The translations under genes were made by a program, and so were the position numbers. Of a DNA stretch of 64,000 nucleotides, positions 46,310 through 60,100 are shown in pieces. The stretch lies in the NCBI GenBank assembly GCA_002633005.1, contig NMRA01000560.1, positions 81,848-145,847 on the forward strand. The letters are read 5' to 3'. Within the stretch, counting starts at the first letter, position 1. Each line of letters starts with the position of its first letter. The stretch is from Phoronis australis (Eukaryota > Phoronida > Phoronidae). The notes beneath the pieces were generated by a model. That model saw only the letters and a program-made list of their open reading frames with translations, made no database searches and was not told the DNA's origin.

Positions 46310-48425
46310 TCAAACCATTTGCTGTGGCCAAGATATCAAAGCAGAATGATTCAAACTTGAGCATTGGTCTTTTGCAACTAATTTAAAATTGAATAATTAC
46401 AACGAAACCGTTTTTTTTTCTTTCTGTAAATCAAAATGCAACGATTTAGCTTTTGTGCGAAATCCTCACCTCAATTAAGCCTACGCTGGGTACTTGAATA
46501 TCGATTTTCAATACTTTGAACAACATGCGATAACACTTACTTCTCTTTAAAGATGGTAAAAACATGGTTGAGAACGAGAATGGTAATCAATGCATACGTC
46601 ACACATGCAGGCATTCAGAAACAGTTTTACGTTTTCCGTTGGTAGAATACAAAGTCGAAGGTAGTAAGTAAATGCCACTACCCTAAGAAACGAAATGTGA
46701 AGCAGTGTCCAAATTTTACCAATCAATGTATTTTGAATGCCTATTAGTTTCATTTTCGACTCGCCCTTAGCCTGTTCTTGACGTCTTGTCTAGGCCAAGT
46801 CGATAATGGTTTTGATGAATGATCACTTCAATCACACAGATGATGCCTTAGAAGTATTAGGACTCCATATTAATAAAGTGTCCATCAGACAATTGATTTA
46901 CGTTGATAGTATCGACCTATTACATCCATGTTTTGGTAAGACATATGTGTTTAAGTGCGATGGCAAAGGCATTAGATTACCTTAAATTTAGGAATATGTG
47001 CAACTTCATGAAGTGCCTCGAGTGCTAAATAAAATTAAATTTAATTTTCTTAAACGGGCACACAGATATGAATGGTATCATGGTTTTATGAGAAATAGTT
47101 TATCGTTTTTTCTTCATATCAGATCAGTTTCTGGTATTTAACTGTCACTAACTACGTATTTAAATCAGTGGCCATTTTTATTTGTTAGAACATCAATATA
47201 CATGTACACTTAATGACGGTCACCTAGATCAATATTTTGGTTTACCGACCCCGAAAATGTGATAATGGCCGAGGCGGTGCCAAGTTTGGGCTTTCGATCG
47301 TATGTCGATCACTCGTTTGGTTACACAGCCAGCCGTTTTTATGCAAAACGTTGCAGAGAGATTTTTAAGCAACTTTCAGGAGATACTGAAAATAGAAAAA
47401 GGAACAAAGATATCATGTTTTGAGATCATATGACGGTTGCTTTAATACAAAACAATTGACAAACGCCACGTGGTTACGGAAGTATCGTCTCATCAAGCGC
47501 GGAAATGACATGAATTTAAAAGTCTTGTCCCTTGAATACACATTTTTTGTGGAATAGTGTGAATTTGGAAATTTCGATGCATTGCTTTGACGAAGGTTTG
47601 CATTCAGTTTGTAGCTTATATTTTGCAGTTATGTAAAAACAATTGTAACATTAACATCCAAATGAATTTAAAACGACATGAGTCTACCACTCTTAAACTT
47701 ATTATCTTTGATATCTTTCAGACGGAACAAAACTATTTCGTTCCAAACACACAGTCAAAACAAGACTGTGAGACAGCAAGCAGTTACAACGGCTACTGCA
47801 TGAATACTGAATATACGGCCCACTTGTTACCCACTTCTCTTATATTTGGGGTGTTTTTTTCCGCTACGCCCATTCCAGACGAAGGTTCCTTTATGAATTC
47901 CTAAAATTTGCGTTGGGCCGCCAGTGCCGACGACCACTGTTAAGTGTCTACACCTTCAATCGCTAACGTTTTCAGAATCTTTTGTTTTAAAACAAAATCG
48001 TGATACGCACCATCACCATGAACTCAGTACGTAGACGGCGCAGTGTAGATAAAGCTGGTATTAATGGTCTCGATAATCATACACATGTTCCTTCGGTCTG
48101 CAGCGAAGTGTACACGTTTGGGTGAACGATCTAACACACACGTTGAACTGTTTTAATTACAGTGACCGGCAAGCAATACAAGAGTGTCGGACTGTAAACG
48201 AAATGTCTTCAAAATAAGCAATCGCAACTCGGTGCAGCGAATAACTCATCATGGCACGAAGGCTTACTAAGGTACCATCTAGTCCCTCGCCATGGGGAGA
48301 AGACTTCTTTCTTATTCTTAAAGGTGAGTTTTCTGGTTAATGGTGTATATTCTGAAGTAAAGAACTGTGATGTGTAGAGCCAAAAAAATGCAAGGATGTT
48401 TGCGCTTGAGATTGAAATGTTCATC
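46310..48425. other. No supported gene
   Basis: About 2.1 kb. The 105-codon open frame at 47587-47904 has no recognisable motif. No repeats matched elsewhere in the window. Confidence 0.4.
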
Positions 48426-49585
48426 TATTTTCTGCGCCCGCATACATGGGCATGGGTGCATATTATAGTTCAGCGTCCGCAGTTACATCATTTAAACCCT
48501 CGGAGGATGTTCGTTGAATTTGGAAGGTTTGATCCGGACATATCATGTAACCGACAATTTGGGGATGGTTCCTGCATGCAATGGGCCTGCTAGTGGTAAT
48601 CATAGCATTTTGTCCTAAGTTTTTGGCACCCAACTTTAAATCTGCCAAACAGTTTGAAGGATCATAATGATGAAATTCAAGGTACATGTTGCTGCTGGCA
48701 AAACCATAGAGACTGATGTAAACTTCCTGACGAATCCGAGTACTTTTAGGTCTCAGTTTTGTTTGATTATTTTTTGTGCCTGCTTCAAAATCTACTAAGT
48801 TGGGTGATAGACAGTCGTGAAATTTTTCGGATACGTTTCTAGTGGGAAGAGTGATGTTGATTTTTGGACGGATCCGAATGTCGGTATGCCTCCTAGTGAC
48901 ATTAGTATTTTTTGCGCTTATCTCAATGTCTATCCAAGTACGGTTAACGACAGACGTATTTCCGGTGAGGAAAATATGACTGGCAATGATTTTCGAATGA
49001 ATCCGAATACTGCGATGTTCCATAGAAACACTATTATTTTTTACGCCTTGCTAATAATCTACCAAGGAGCAAAATCCGCTTTTTCTCTCGCTACATGTTA
49101 AATACTTCGTATTTGAAGTTAACTGAGAAAGAAAATCTGGTGTTTTGATAAACATGTGTGTACTATTACAAAAACTTTTGTTGTACATAAGGTTTGATAT
49201 ATCCTAAAGGATCATCTTTTAATTTGATGTGCTCCAGTTAACGAAGGCACGGCTTACGTTTACTGTCGGACGGATACGACTGTTGCTCTGCCCTTGTGGC
49301 AATTTCACCTCGTGCGTCTGCCCACGTGTCCATTTTCGCACGGCTCCGGTATGTTCTGTGCTCCCTAGTGGCATCAATTCTAATGTTGTGGTGTCCATTT
49401 TTAGCAATCGCCTTTCTGATAAATGAAGCGGCTTGAAGAACTGCTGCGACATTGACGTTGATTTTTGAACAATTTCGACCATAGTTACGACCCCTTTTGG
49501 CAGTTTCAAGTTTTGCCTTAATGTTTTTTTACAGTAGTTTGGTGTGACTTTTGTACCCGCATATATTTCTTTACCAGCACGCAAG
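48426..49585. repeat. Hairpin-head ~150-bp repeat array, second copy
   Basis: The head TTCTGCGCCCGCATACATGGGCATGGGTGCATATTATAG corresponds to the head at 43450. The remnant CAGCGTCCGCAG stands where the minisatellite would be. Units with CTAGTGGTAATCATAG, CTAGTGACATTAGTATTTTTTGCG, CCCTAGTGGCATC and CGGAT(C/A)CGA follow. The 186-codon minus-strand open frame (48463-49023), the second longest in the window, is antisense to these units and not a gene. Confidence 0.65.
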
Positions 49586-51046
49586 CTCGCTATTCAATAA
49601 TTGTTAAGGTCCTCCATTCAATTGGTATGACATAGAGTTTAGGCGGACGTTGAGTCCTTTACACCGGCAGTCTGAGGTCGCGTTCTTTCACCCGATATTT
49701 GCAAAATCAGACGCTGTATGAAACCGGTTAGCCAGCCAGTACAGCAAGCTTTATACTGGGAGCGAGTTTCCTTATTCGGACAGTGCCGTACAGAACACTA
49801 AATTAGATGTTTTAGGTTTGAAATCACATTTCAAATTTCCCATTCGATTTGGATCAATACCAAATACATCACTTGAAAGCACTTGCGGTCGTCAGTCCTA
49901 GCATTCAACAAGCTCGACCTAAATTTTGATTTGAAGTGATTTCAGCCAGACTTGAAAAAGAGGGTGCTAAACTAAAAACGGCGAATTCACGGCGCCTTTC
50001 TCCTTTCGTTTACTGAAAAAGAAACGTTTTTATCGTTTTAGGTAGGAGAATGTACCAACACTTCAGTCATAGACATTATTTAACGATACAATACGAATTG
50101 TACCTTCGAATTTGTTTTTGACCTGTTTTTGTGAGCTTAAACTTTTAGTTTCCGGTATCCAAAGAAATTTACTAATTATGAAAACGTCTGAAGTAATGCA
50201 ATCTACGGCTACGGAAACTTTAATAATCATAAACTGTCTATATTTTTATTGTCATAGATATTTGTTTTTTCTTGGCTAAATTCGAAGTTATTTACCTAAT
50301 CATAAAAGGAATTGCACGTTAATTGCATTGAAACTGACGGGGTGACCCAGTCGGAACCGGTAGTGCTGTTTTGAGATCAAACAATCAACATTTTTTAAAG
50401 AGCATTGTGTAAATAGTGCATAATTTTACAATAGGGATAAACACCACAACAACACAGTTTCGTTTCTCGTCCGTTATTCCGCCCATATTTTTAACAATGA
50501 TATCTGTTCGCAGTTTTGTACCCAAATAATGAAACTTACTTCGAATTGACTGACAATGTCTGGAGGTAGTATCTCTCGTAGTGTATCACTATATTTAAAT
50601 GTGAACTAAAAGGTAAAACGTTTAGTCTCTCATTGACATGCGCAGTTTGAAATTCAAATCGTTCCTCGTTCGCTTAGTGACTTCTTTCGGCCGCTTCACA
50701 AAATGTCTTTCCGTTTTTACTTCTCATATTTATTGTTTTACGTTATCGAAGCTCGTTCAGATTATTCGAAAAGTTAAGATAATAATTTAGGTCAACAGTA
50801 TATTTTGACTGTTGGGCGTTCGTCCAGTTTTACATACTTTGACATGGCAAATATTTGCCGAGCAAATGTGCTGTGAAACTATGCACCACTATGTAGTCAT
50901 GTGCACTTACAACTGGCGGGATTGCACGCCTGGCTGATGGCGGCCTTGACCATACACTATTTAGAGTCGTTCTCGGGCAGTGTTTCAAACAGTGCTGCGG
51001 CGGCATTGTAGTAGTCAACATCGTCGTTGCTCTACACTGGTGAACA
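49586..51046 (+). other. Upstream region of the TRPC gene
   Basis: No coding sequence. TATA-like TATATTTT is present near 50800 within an imperfect inverted pair (CAACAG..CTGTTG). Transcription start not determined. Confidence 0.35.
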
Positions 51047-51101
51047 ATGGGTGATACGGAGGAGCCTTGCCTCATAACTGAGAGAGTCGGATATTTGAAG
51101 G
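51047..51101 (+). CDS. TRPC exon 1 (start codon)
   Basis: ACAATGGG start; encodes [18 protein letters not shown] and ends in phase 1 at TTGAAGG|GTGAGG. The start is inferred from frame and context; a further upstream exon cannot be excluded. Confidence 0.6.
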
Positions 51102-54100
51102 GTGAGGATATTCAATCACACTGTCCATAGGGGGAATATGAAGGAGTGTTGATTTTGAACTTTCATTCACTTCGAAATCTTTTCGCTCTAGAAAACAATG
51201 CAGTTGTTTTATTACCATGGACGAAATTTTCGTTGGCAACGTTGAGACTGCGATCACTGCTTCAGTTTGTTATAAATCACTATCTGATAGAATTGACCAT
51301 TAGATTTGCTAGATTGTATTTTGTATTGCAGCTGTATCAAAGTGTTTTTGCATGCGCATGCCTACACGGTACAAGAGTATATCTAATGCTTCGCGTTTAT
51401 TTATGTACATTTAAGCGAATTTTCACTAGACAATGTCACAATGTTCTGTTAGTTCACTCAAAATGCACACGTGTTCGTAACCGTAAAGACAGACTGTGAT
51501 GTTCACACTTACAGACTTTGTGTTAAAAAATCTCGTTTGTAGAAAAGGCCAAATCACAAGTGCCTCGCGTAGGAAGTTCTGGCGAAAAATTCAAGGGTAT
51601 ATTTGATTCTGCCAAAAGCCTGCGGAGACGAGTTGGTAAGGTAGGTATAACCTGCTTTTTCGACATATAAACATGGCCACACGTTACACATATCAAAACC
51701 GTAAACGCTGCAAACTGTCCTTAGTATTTATTTGAGTTGTCCTTCAGAATTAATATCTTCATCACCTCAAGCCATGTTCGTTACACCTTCATTAACTGAT
51801 TGCTACTTTGAGTGCAATGGGATTTCGACCAAAAAGAGGTAATGGTTCTCGTACCGTTCAGACCTGTATGAAAATATGCGCAATTCGCGAAGAATAGTAT
51901 TTGTTCTAGCATTCTTGATCTTGTAGTTTTCTGCAATGGACGAGGAGTTCTTCTATGCAGTCGAGTTCGGCGATACTCCTACAGTGGAGCGGTTTCTGGA
52001 TGAGAACCCCAACTTTGATGTGAGTCGACAGGACCTGTTGGGTCGCACACCTCTCAGATTGGCTGTCGCCAATGAGCACTTGGAGGTAAGTGGAGGTTCC
52101 GTGTTTAGTAAAGATACGCCATGTGGTGTAGAGTTTCTGCCTCATTTTTCTGACACCCTTCTTATCTTGTACCATGAACCTTTGTCGAGTTTTATTGCAT
52201 GTGTTACACAAGATATTATCCATGAAATTGAGCGCTGAGTACTAATTTCCTAATTGTAGACATTAACTGAATGAGCCTATTTTAAGCGATAAGTATGGAG
52301 CTCATCATCTCAGAAACAATTATGTTAACAGCAAAATACCTTTCCAGTGAAATCGATCACCATAAAACAAAAGGTCTGCAACAATGAATATGACGTCATC
52401 AGGACTGAGTAGAGGCATACAGTGCACGCAGCCTGTTTGTGCTTTTCTTGGCTTTGCCGATTGGCTAAAGACAAACACAGTAAAACGTATTATCCGGTTG
52501 AGCTTCTACATCGGTTTTAACTAATTTTGCACTAGGTTGTTATTAATAGTAAATGTACTGCACTCTGCTGTAAGCAATTTAATCGTTTAAACAGGAGGCA
52601 CACACGATTTCAGTTTTACGCTCGTCTTTGTGCTGAACGCGTCTTCAAAAAGCCTCGTTTCTATTCGCCGTGTTTTCATGTAATTTCGCGCAGAAGTACA
52701 CGTGCATCACTTCCGCAAAATCTCCTTACATGTACGCCTTGCCGACATCTTTGTTTGATTACGATGGGAGAGCTGAAAATCAATACAAATAAATTGTGTT
52801 TTGTTGATACCCATTTGAGTACATGTATTTTTCGCAAAGGACATAAGCCGCGTGCATGTCCGCCAGCTAGACCAAGTATTTTTAATTTAATTGAGAACAT
52901 GTTGTGATAAATCCCACAATTCCCGATTAGTTTTGCACCAACCTTTCTCAAGTTCCTCAAACTTCGTCCAACGAATCAAAATTAGAGGCAATCCTCCGGA
53001 TAGTTACTGTACATTCGTGGTGAAATTCAAGTGCACAAGTATCCCATAACTCGATACCTAAGAAACTGCTCTGCTCTGCCTATGACGTACTTGTTCTGAA
53101 TGCACACATAAATGCGTTCTGCAATAAATCATCACGAACATACTCCAAAATTCTACCAAAAATGTCAATGCACAGGTTTCCCATGAGTCGTTGACTCTGT
53201 TACACTGAGTTGTGATTTTCTGATTGCTAGCTAATCCTGTTGTGGTATTTTTGCATGTTTTGGAATTCTCTGTGCATTGTACCTGTAGCCACCCTTGCAT
53301 CTAATCTCTGAATAAAGCTCGATGATGGAGGACGTTTTACCGCCGAAACATGTCGCTACATTTTAGAAAAGTTGTTTTCTTTATTCGAATAATCAATAAT
53401 CCAATTGTAGTAATATTAAAAAATCAAAACACATTAGTCTAGGTTACAACATATAACTGGGTTTTCTCCTGGTGTCAGTTTTGAGTTCACTGCAGGAGTC
53501 AACCCGAAGGTTGAAACGAGTGAGAAGGAGTCATTATCTTTTCTACACAGACAAGTATAAAGACGTAGTTAAGCGACCAAGACTATTGGAATAGTCGTTT
53601 TAATCCGGTCTAATCGTGTTTGTTCACCAAGATGAACTCAATGGAAATGGTTAATATTTCAATTTTCGCAAGAGCTCTAGCGCCTCTCTACGTTCCTCCG
53701 GAAGAGGCTATGACGCAGTTACTTTTGCTAACTGAACGCCTTTGATCTGCATGTAAAGACAGACATGCTTTTTAAAGAGGCAATTCACTCACATGTTCAG
53801 GATGAGATTTTCGGGGAACTATTTTACACCATGATTATTCATATACTATTCAATCCTGCGGTTAGGGGGAATAAGACCACCGCACCCCAGACGGATCTTT
53901 TATCAGATAATAATGGCATGACAACAATTTTGCAATAATGACAATTCCAGTGTTTGCGCAGTGCGTATGAATGTAAATTTATTTTGAAATTAGTATTGTA
54001 ATGGTAAAAACATTCACGTGTCGATTATGAGGTAGAGCTTTCTCGAAAAACGCCGCAGGTCTTGGAAACAAAAGCTTATCAAGATGGGAAATCGGATCCG

Positions 54101-57100
54101 CGACCTCACAATATAATAGGGATCTAACCCAAAACACCACTAGGCCAGTCAAAACCCTGCGTGTCAATTCAAACAAATCAGCTAAGTCATCTGTTAGTTT
54201 ATTATATTACTGAATGATTTATGATTACCGAACTTCTTTTAAGGAAAGACTTCAAGCGTTTCAAGTGGCAAGCATTCTCAAGTTTATATTACAGTAGACA
54301 TCGTTTCCGAGATCTACAAAAAAACAATTCCTTGTTTCGCGGAAGTCTATATCTGAGTTTTGACTCAAGCCACTAACCGTTATAAAAATTGTATCCTCAT
54401 ATACCTTTTTGTTCAATTAGAATTGACCTCTGGGCTTAGGAATACCTGGCAGTTCGTCATTGTTTTAGACCAGGCTCGCGTTCAGTAACCCTAGGACCTC
54501 GCTAAAAGCAAGACTTGGCGAGATTAAGTGAGATATTGCCGTGTATTTTGTATAAAAACACGTGACTTTGGCTAGATTTTAGCTAGGTCCTAGCGTAGGT
54601 CCTAGCGTTACTGAACGCACGCCAGGCTCAAGTTTTAGGTCACGGAGTGTACGCAATAAGCTCAGACTCGAGAGTTCGAGATGCTGACACGTTGGATTTG
54701 TCTTGGTGAATTATTGTAATTACTTCTACTTCCAACGTATGATAAGATTGCAACCATGCTGTTTTGGCTTGGAACCTAAAAATTGGCTCTTTATCCTTGA
54801 GAGTGCTCGAGTTTAAATTGCGGTGTGTTGGAGGAAATTATTAGGTGAACTCTACGGCTTCTAAAACTACTTCTGTGTCATTTTTAGGGGGGAACTTTAG
54901 TTATGTTGATGTCTTTAATATCACAAATCATTGGATTTTGCAAGAGTATAAAGTCCTCATATTTTAACTAGCACAATTCCATGAAATTTGATTTTTAAAT
55001 TTGGCGAATTCTGCAAATTGCACACAACATGGAATAGGACATATCTAAAAACAATGAAATTTGATATCCACAATCACAACAACCGTTTTTATCGTGGCAT
55101 GTTTCATGAAAGCCATACCACATCTACAGATGTTTAGTCTCAAATAATCAGCTCAAGGCTTTACACAAAGAAAACCAGTACAGAGTTACAATAAAAGCAG
55201 GAACGGGACTGTATCCAGTTCGATTTTTTACAAAATTCGGAATCGGAAGCAAAAACGAATCAAAACAAAAGTGACAAGGATTAATGTTTTATCTGTGTAT
55301 TTTAAATCATCGTCTACGACTAATCTGCATTGCCTCACGTACACTGTAGCTTAACACGGCAACCATTAGAATCACTGGCAACAATGTCAAAGCAGTGCTC
55401 ACAGGATGCTACTCTGCAGCCATCAGTGCCCTGAGTACAACTATATATGTGGGAATTCTTGTCAGTGACCAGGTGTTCTCGGTTCCGTGTAGTTAAATGA
55501 CGAGTTGTTTCGCCAATATGAATCGTTGAATAGTGACCACATGAACTACATTAATTTTGTGCCCCCGGTATGCAACTCTGACAGTCAGCATATCGCTTAC
55601 TTTAAAAGAGCGAAAAACAAGCTGGATAATAAATGACTCACAGTTCCTCAAAGACCAAATTCTCAGCTTTATCTGTACTACTTTAGCATAATAACCCGTA
55701 TAAGGATTGCTGAAATATTCAACGTCTGTGGACTAATAAGTTGTGCTGGAAAAATGCAGTTTATGTGTATTTCTGCAGATTGTCGAGATGCTGTTAGAGA
55801 AGACTCCTTTAGAAGCCATGCATGAAGCGCTGCTTATTGCCATAGTGATGGGGCACGAACAGATTGCTGAAGTCATCTTGAAATCTCCCGGATATTCCGA
55901 GACTAAGAAAGACTGGAAAGAGACTTGGAGCCACGACAACGACGAATCTCCGTTCTCCTCAGACATTACTCCTCTAATCTTAGCGTCGCAATATAATCGC
56001 TACGAAGTGGTACAGTTGTTACTGATGAAGGGTCACCGCATAGAGAAACCTCACCAATACTATTGCAAATGCTTGACTTGCAAAGAGAAGTTAGAATTTG
56101 ATCGCTTGAGGTTTTGGAAGAATCGACTGGAAGTGTACCGAGGACTGAGCAGCGAAGCTTACATATCACTATCTAGTCGTGACCCTATTTACACGGCATT
56201 TGAACTTGGGAAGGAGTTGCGGACCGTGGCCACGATAGAGAAACATTATAAGGTTGTTTGCAGTTTAGTTCTGTACTTTCTGTTCATAACCCTTGCCAGG
56301 TTGTTTTTGGTTTCAACAGAAATATGAAGTCTAAGAATGTTAAGGTTTTCCGTTAAATTAGTTTACAAGAAACAATTTAATTGGTCTCTTTAGATTTTGG
56401 TATCGAAACTACTAGCACCATTGTTGTACTCTATCAGAGTTTAATATTGTATTGCTGTCGATATAAATTAGCCATTTTTGTTTTTCTAACCCAAATCGCC
56501 ATTTACACGAGACGTGTAGCATACAAATGTTTTGTATAATACCAATCTCCAATGTGCCGGCGTTAACCTATTTCATTAGCATTTTTAGGCTAAACAGTCA
56601 TGCTTTCTTATATACACAATTTCTAGGTGGAGTATTTAAAGTTAGCTGATCAGCTTAGCGACTATGTTGTAAAACTACTTGACAGAGTACGTGGCAATGC
56701 AGAACTAGAAACAATTCTAAACAAGTCGAAATATCGAAGGGGGAAACCCGATTCAGATGATGAAGGTTACGAAACTATGGCGAGGTTACGGATGGCCATA
56801 GAATTCGAGGAGAAAAAGGTACAGTGGTGTTTATGTGTTTCCGAAGGGCTTCTATGGCAGATAATTTCCTATTTTTTGTTTTTGTTACCTTTTATCAATA
56901 ATTTTAACGTCCAGGCTTATAAGACGTGTACACATACAAGGCATTTATAAGTAATCAACTATCTATACCGTTGTAGTCAATGAATAACGGTCCTACCTTT
57001 TCGTTTCTATTCAGAGAGAAACAAATTGGAGACACAATAGACAAATTCTTAAATACAAAAAAAATGATTATTTCGTCGCATATTATTCCTTTCTAAGTCA

Positions 57101-60100
57101 GTTATGAGAATGAATCAACTACCTCTTTTTACCGCTAGTTTGTCGCTCACCCGACGTGTCAACAGAAGCTTGTAAGCACGTGGTATGGAGATCTGGGTCC
57201 GTATCTTGAACGTCCAAAGTGGTACTTCCGCCTTCCACTCTTCGCCTTCATCATGTTGGTTTACCCTTTCCTTGCAGGGGTCTACCTAATAATGCCATAT
57301 TGTAAGGTCAGTAATTATTTCAACCTTATGCTTTGCCGCCATCTACTTTGTACCTTGTCGCTCACATAGGGTCATCGCGGCATCTTGGTTTCTCCGACCG
57401 ATGTTTAGTGCTTGGATAAGGGATACTTGTAACACGGTGTAAAATAAAAATCGCGCGTCTACAAGCATTCAGAATATGCAGGCGACTGCACCTCGCGAAA
57501 TCCTACTGAATTTTTGGTCCACTCGGCTTCGATATTGTTTTAAAATCGTTGAATTTCTGTAGTCGTTAAGTCACTTGACCTTTCTTCAGCTTGAAAGCAG
57601 ATATCATCTCAATCAAGATTTTGTCGTAATGTGATTTTCGCGACGTCCATTAGACGACAGGATAGACAATCTTCCTCGCTCACAAAGAATATTTGCGTCA
57701 TCGTTGAAATTGGTGTGTTGGTGGCGTTTTGTTTTGTCCGGTCCGGCTCTGTAACATAACAGCGAAAATGGGGAACCGTGAACATGTATACAGGGTAGGT
57801 ATATAGATCTTAACTGGCGCGGATATGTATATCGCAAACATTTCTAAGTCTGATCAGCACGCCACCTGTGGCCACATTATGTGACCTATGTCCCAACCAG
57901 GACTCGAAACAGAGACTTTCCGTTCTGCCAACCGCGCAGACGCTCCAGCCCACCGAGCCATCGGAACCACCGGTGGAACATGCATGTTACGAAAATTAAT
58001 ATAAAGCCTACCTATTTTCGTCCCTGTTTTTGTGGAACCCTTTATTTTGCTCTTTGGTACGTTGAGTGCCCACGGTGCGTTCTTTCAACACACGAATGAT
58101 AGCAACACAAACCGAATGGATTTCACTGATCTCTCCCACGGGAAAATTTTCGTGGCCACCTTGACCTGGTCCGGTTTGTCGTATTCTCTGATGAAACTTG
58201 TTCAAGTCCTAAATTCCAGTCATTTTCGTTATACGAAGATCTCGGATATATCCACGTTTTCGTGACATTGAACTGTTCCAGTTTGCGATTTGCAGCCTCG
58301 GCTCGTCGTCAAAATATATTTCCATGGTCGACCATAAAAATACAGAACCTAACATCAAAACTAAATAATATGCAAATAGATGTACGTGCAAGACAATTTC
58401 CTGAAGTTTAAATAAATTAGATAATATAAATGAACGAAGTGACCGGAAAGATCATCATTAGAAACAAAGCTGTAGTTACTACTGCTCACAATAATTTAAA
58501 AACATCTATATAGTGATCAAGATATTGTTTGAAAATATTGATTTTAATTCTGTGAGCTCACTGAGATGGAGTTTGGGGGCTATTTAACGACTTGTACATT
58601 GTTTACTTTGGTGCAGGCTGGACGTTTAGTGAAAACACCGTGTGTGAAGTTGATTGCTCAGACAACATACTTCATCGTGTTCCTGGTTCTCGTCCTTGTA
58701 TCCAGTTTGACTGAAAAGCCCTCTAGCGGCCTAACCCTGAAAACCTTCGACGAATTGTGCTTCAACAGCAATCCAGTGCCATCCGTTAACACCGCCCACA
58801 CAGCCATTCGTGCATACGAACCCGAGATGGTGTACTTATTAGTGATTTGTTTTGTTGCAGGTAAAATAAAATTCATTAGACACTGATGACCATTATACCT
58901 GGGGTGCATTCGGTAGACCCACGCATCCTGCCAAAAAGCGAGCACACGCAAGACCACGCAAAACCCATTTACTAGCGTACCTAGTAAATTGGAGGACATT
59001 AGAGTGATTGGTCGGTGAGGTTGGAATGTTGCATTATGCGATAGAATTGACTGTGTCGGTTTCATAAGCGAAAATATCTCGCAGGAAGTGGTTCGTCAAG
59101 TGTTTTGGTCTACGGAACGCAACCCTGAAACAGAGTTACTTGCATAGACTGACATGTTCTGTTAAACACTTCTCACTTCACAGTTCATAGAAGTACATGT
59201 ATAGGCGCTCAAACTATTGCCTCATTATAATGCCTTGAACATGTTGACAACTCGGAGCGCATTTCGGTCAAGAAAGACCCAATCAACATAGCGCCTCGAT
59301 ATTTTGATGGTAATTTTTTGCCTTCTCAACTCCTTACTTCACGTTTTGATTCCAGGTTTGGTTTACCAAGAGTGCGAACAACTTTTCCACGATGGTGTTC
59401 GAATGTATTTTTCATCGTTCTACAACGTGTTTGACACGTGTATGATGGTGGGATATATTGCGTCATTCGCTTTAAAAATCTACTCCTTCAGTCAAGTCCA
59501 GTCTGCGCTGGAAATCTTTAAAGAAAACACTGCGTGCACCCAGTACAGAGAAGGAAACAAAACAGTAGAGGACATGTTCTACTGGTTGAGCGCAGGTAGG
59601 ACATCTCTGGTTCATGTTGTTACCTCAAGCACGCGTTTTATGCGAAGACATTTGCTTATTTTTTCATTCTGTGATTGGAAGGAATAATATGTCATATCGT
59701 TCCAGAAGTTCATGTGATATTTTTGAATATCATTTTCAACAACCAGCTGAGATGATCGAACGTTTTTCCTGACTGTGAGAAATCACACTTCATGGGGGTT
59801 ATTTCGCCATAGGATGAAGTCTCCAGTGCGATGTCTTGATCTGATAAAGACCCAGGTGTTCTCTTAGAGGAAATGAATGTCTCATACGGTTGATGACCTG
59901 AGTTCGTCTCTCAACCACAAGTATGCATAACTGCCCACTAGTGCCAAATGAACGATGACAGGGCTCTGCCCCTGCTTAGAGGAAAGGTGCCAGTGCCTTC
60001 TGAGAGGGGATTGTTTTGGCTGAGGTGTTATTCATCCATCTCCGTCACCGCCAGCTCCACTACCCGTACGCCACTCCACATCGGCAATGTCTTAAAAAGT

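Larger units (their letters stand above)
52086..55778 (+). other. TRPC intron 3 (3.7 kb)
   Basis: Phase-0 intron. It contains a minus-strand tRNA-like SINE trace (54090-54150) and a MITE (54477-54623). Nothing else recognised. Confidence 0.7.

Noticed and set aside
48463-49023. 186-codon minus-strand open frame, among the longest in the window
   Set aside because: It is antisense to the ~150-bp hairpin-head repeat units, has no start context or motif, and its composition follows the repeat.
58658-59065. 135-codon minus-strand open frame
   Set aside because: Shadow of TRPC exon 7 on the opposite strand; the + frame matches a known family with correct splice phases.
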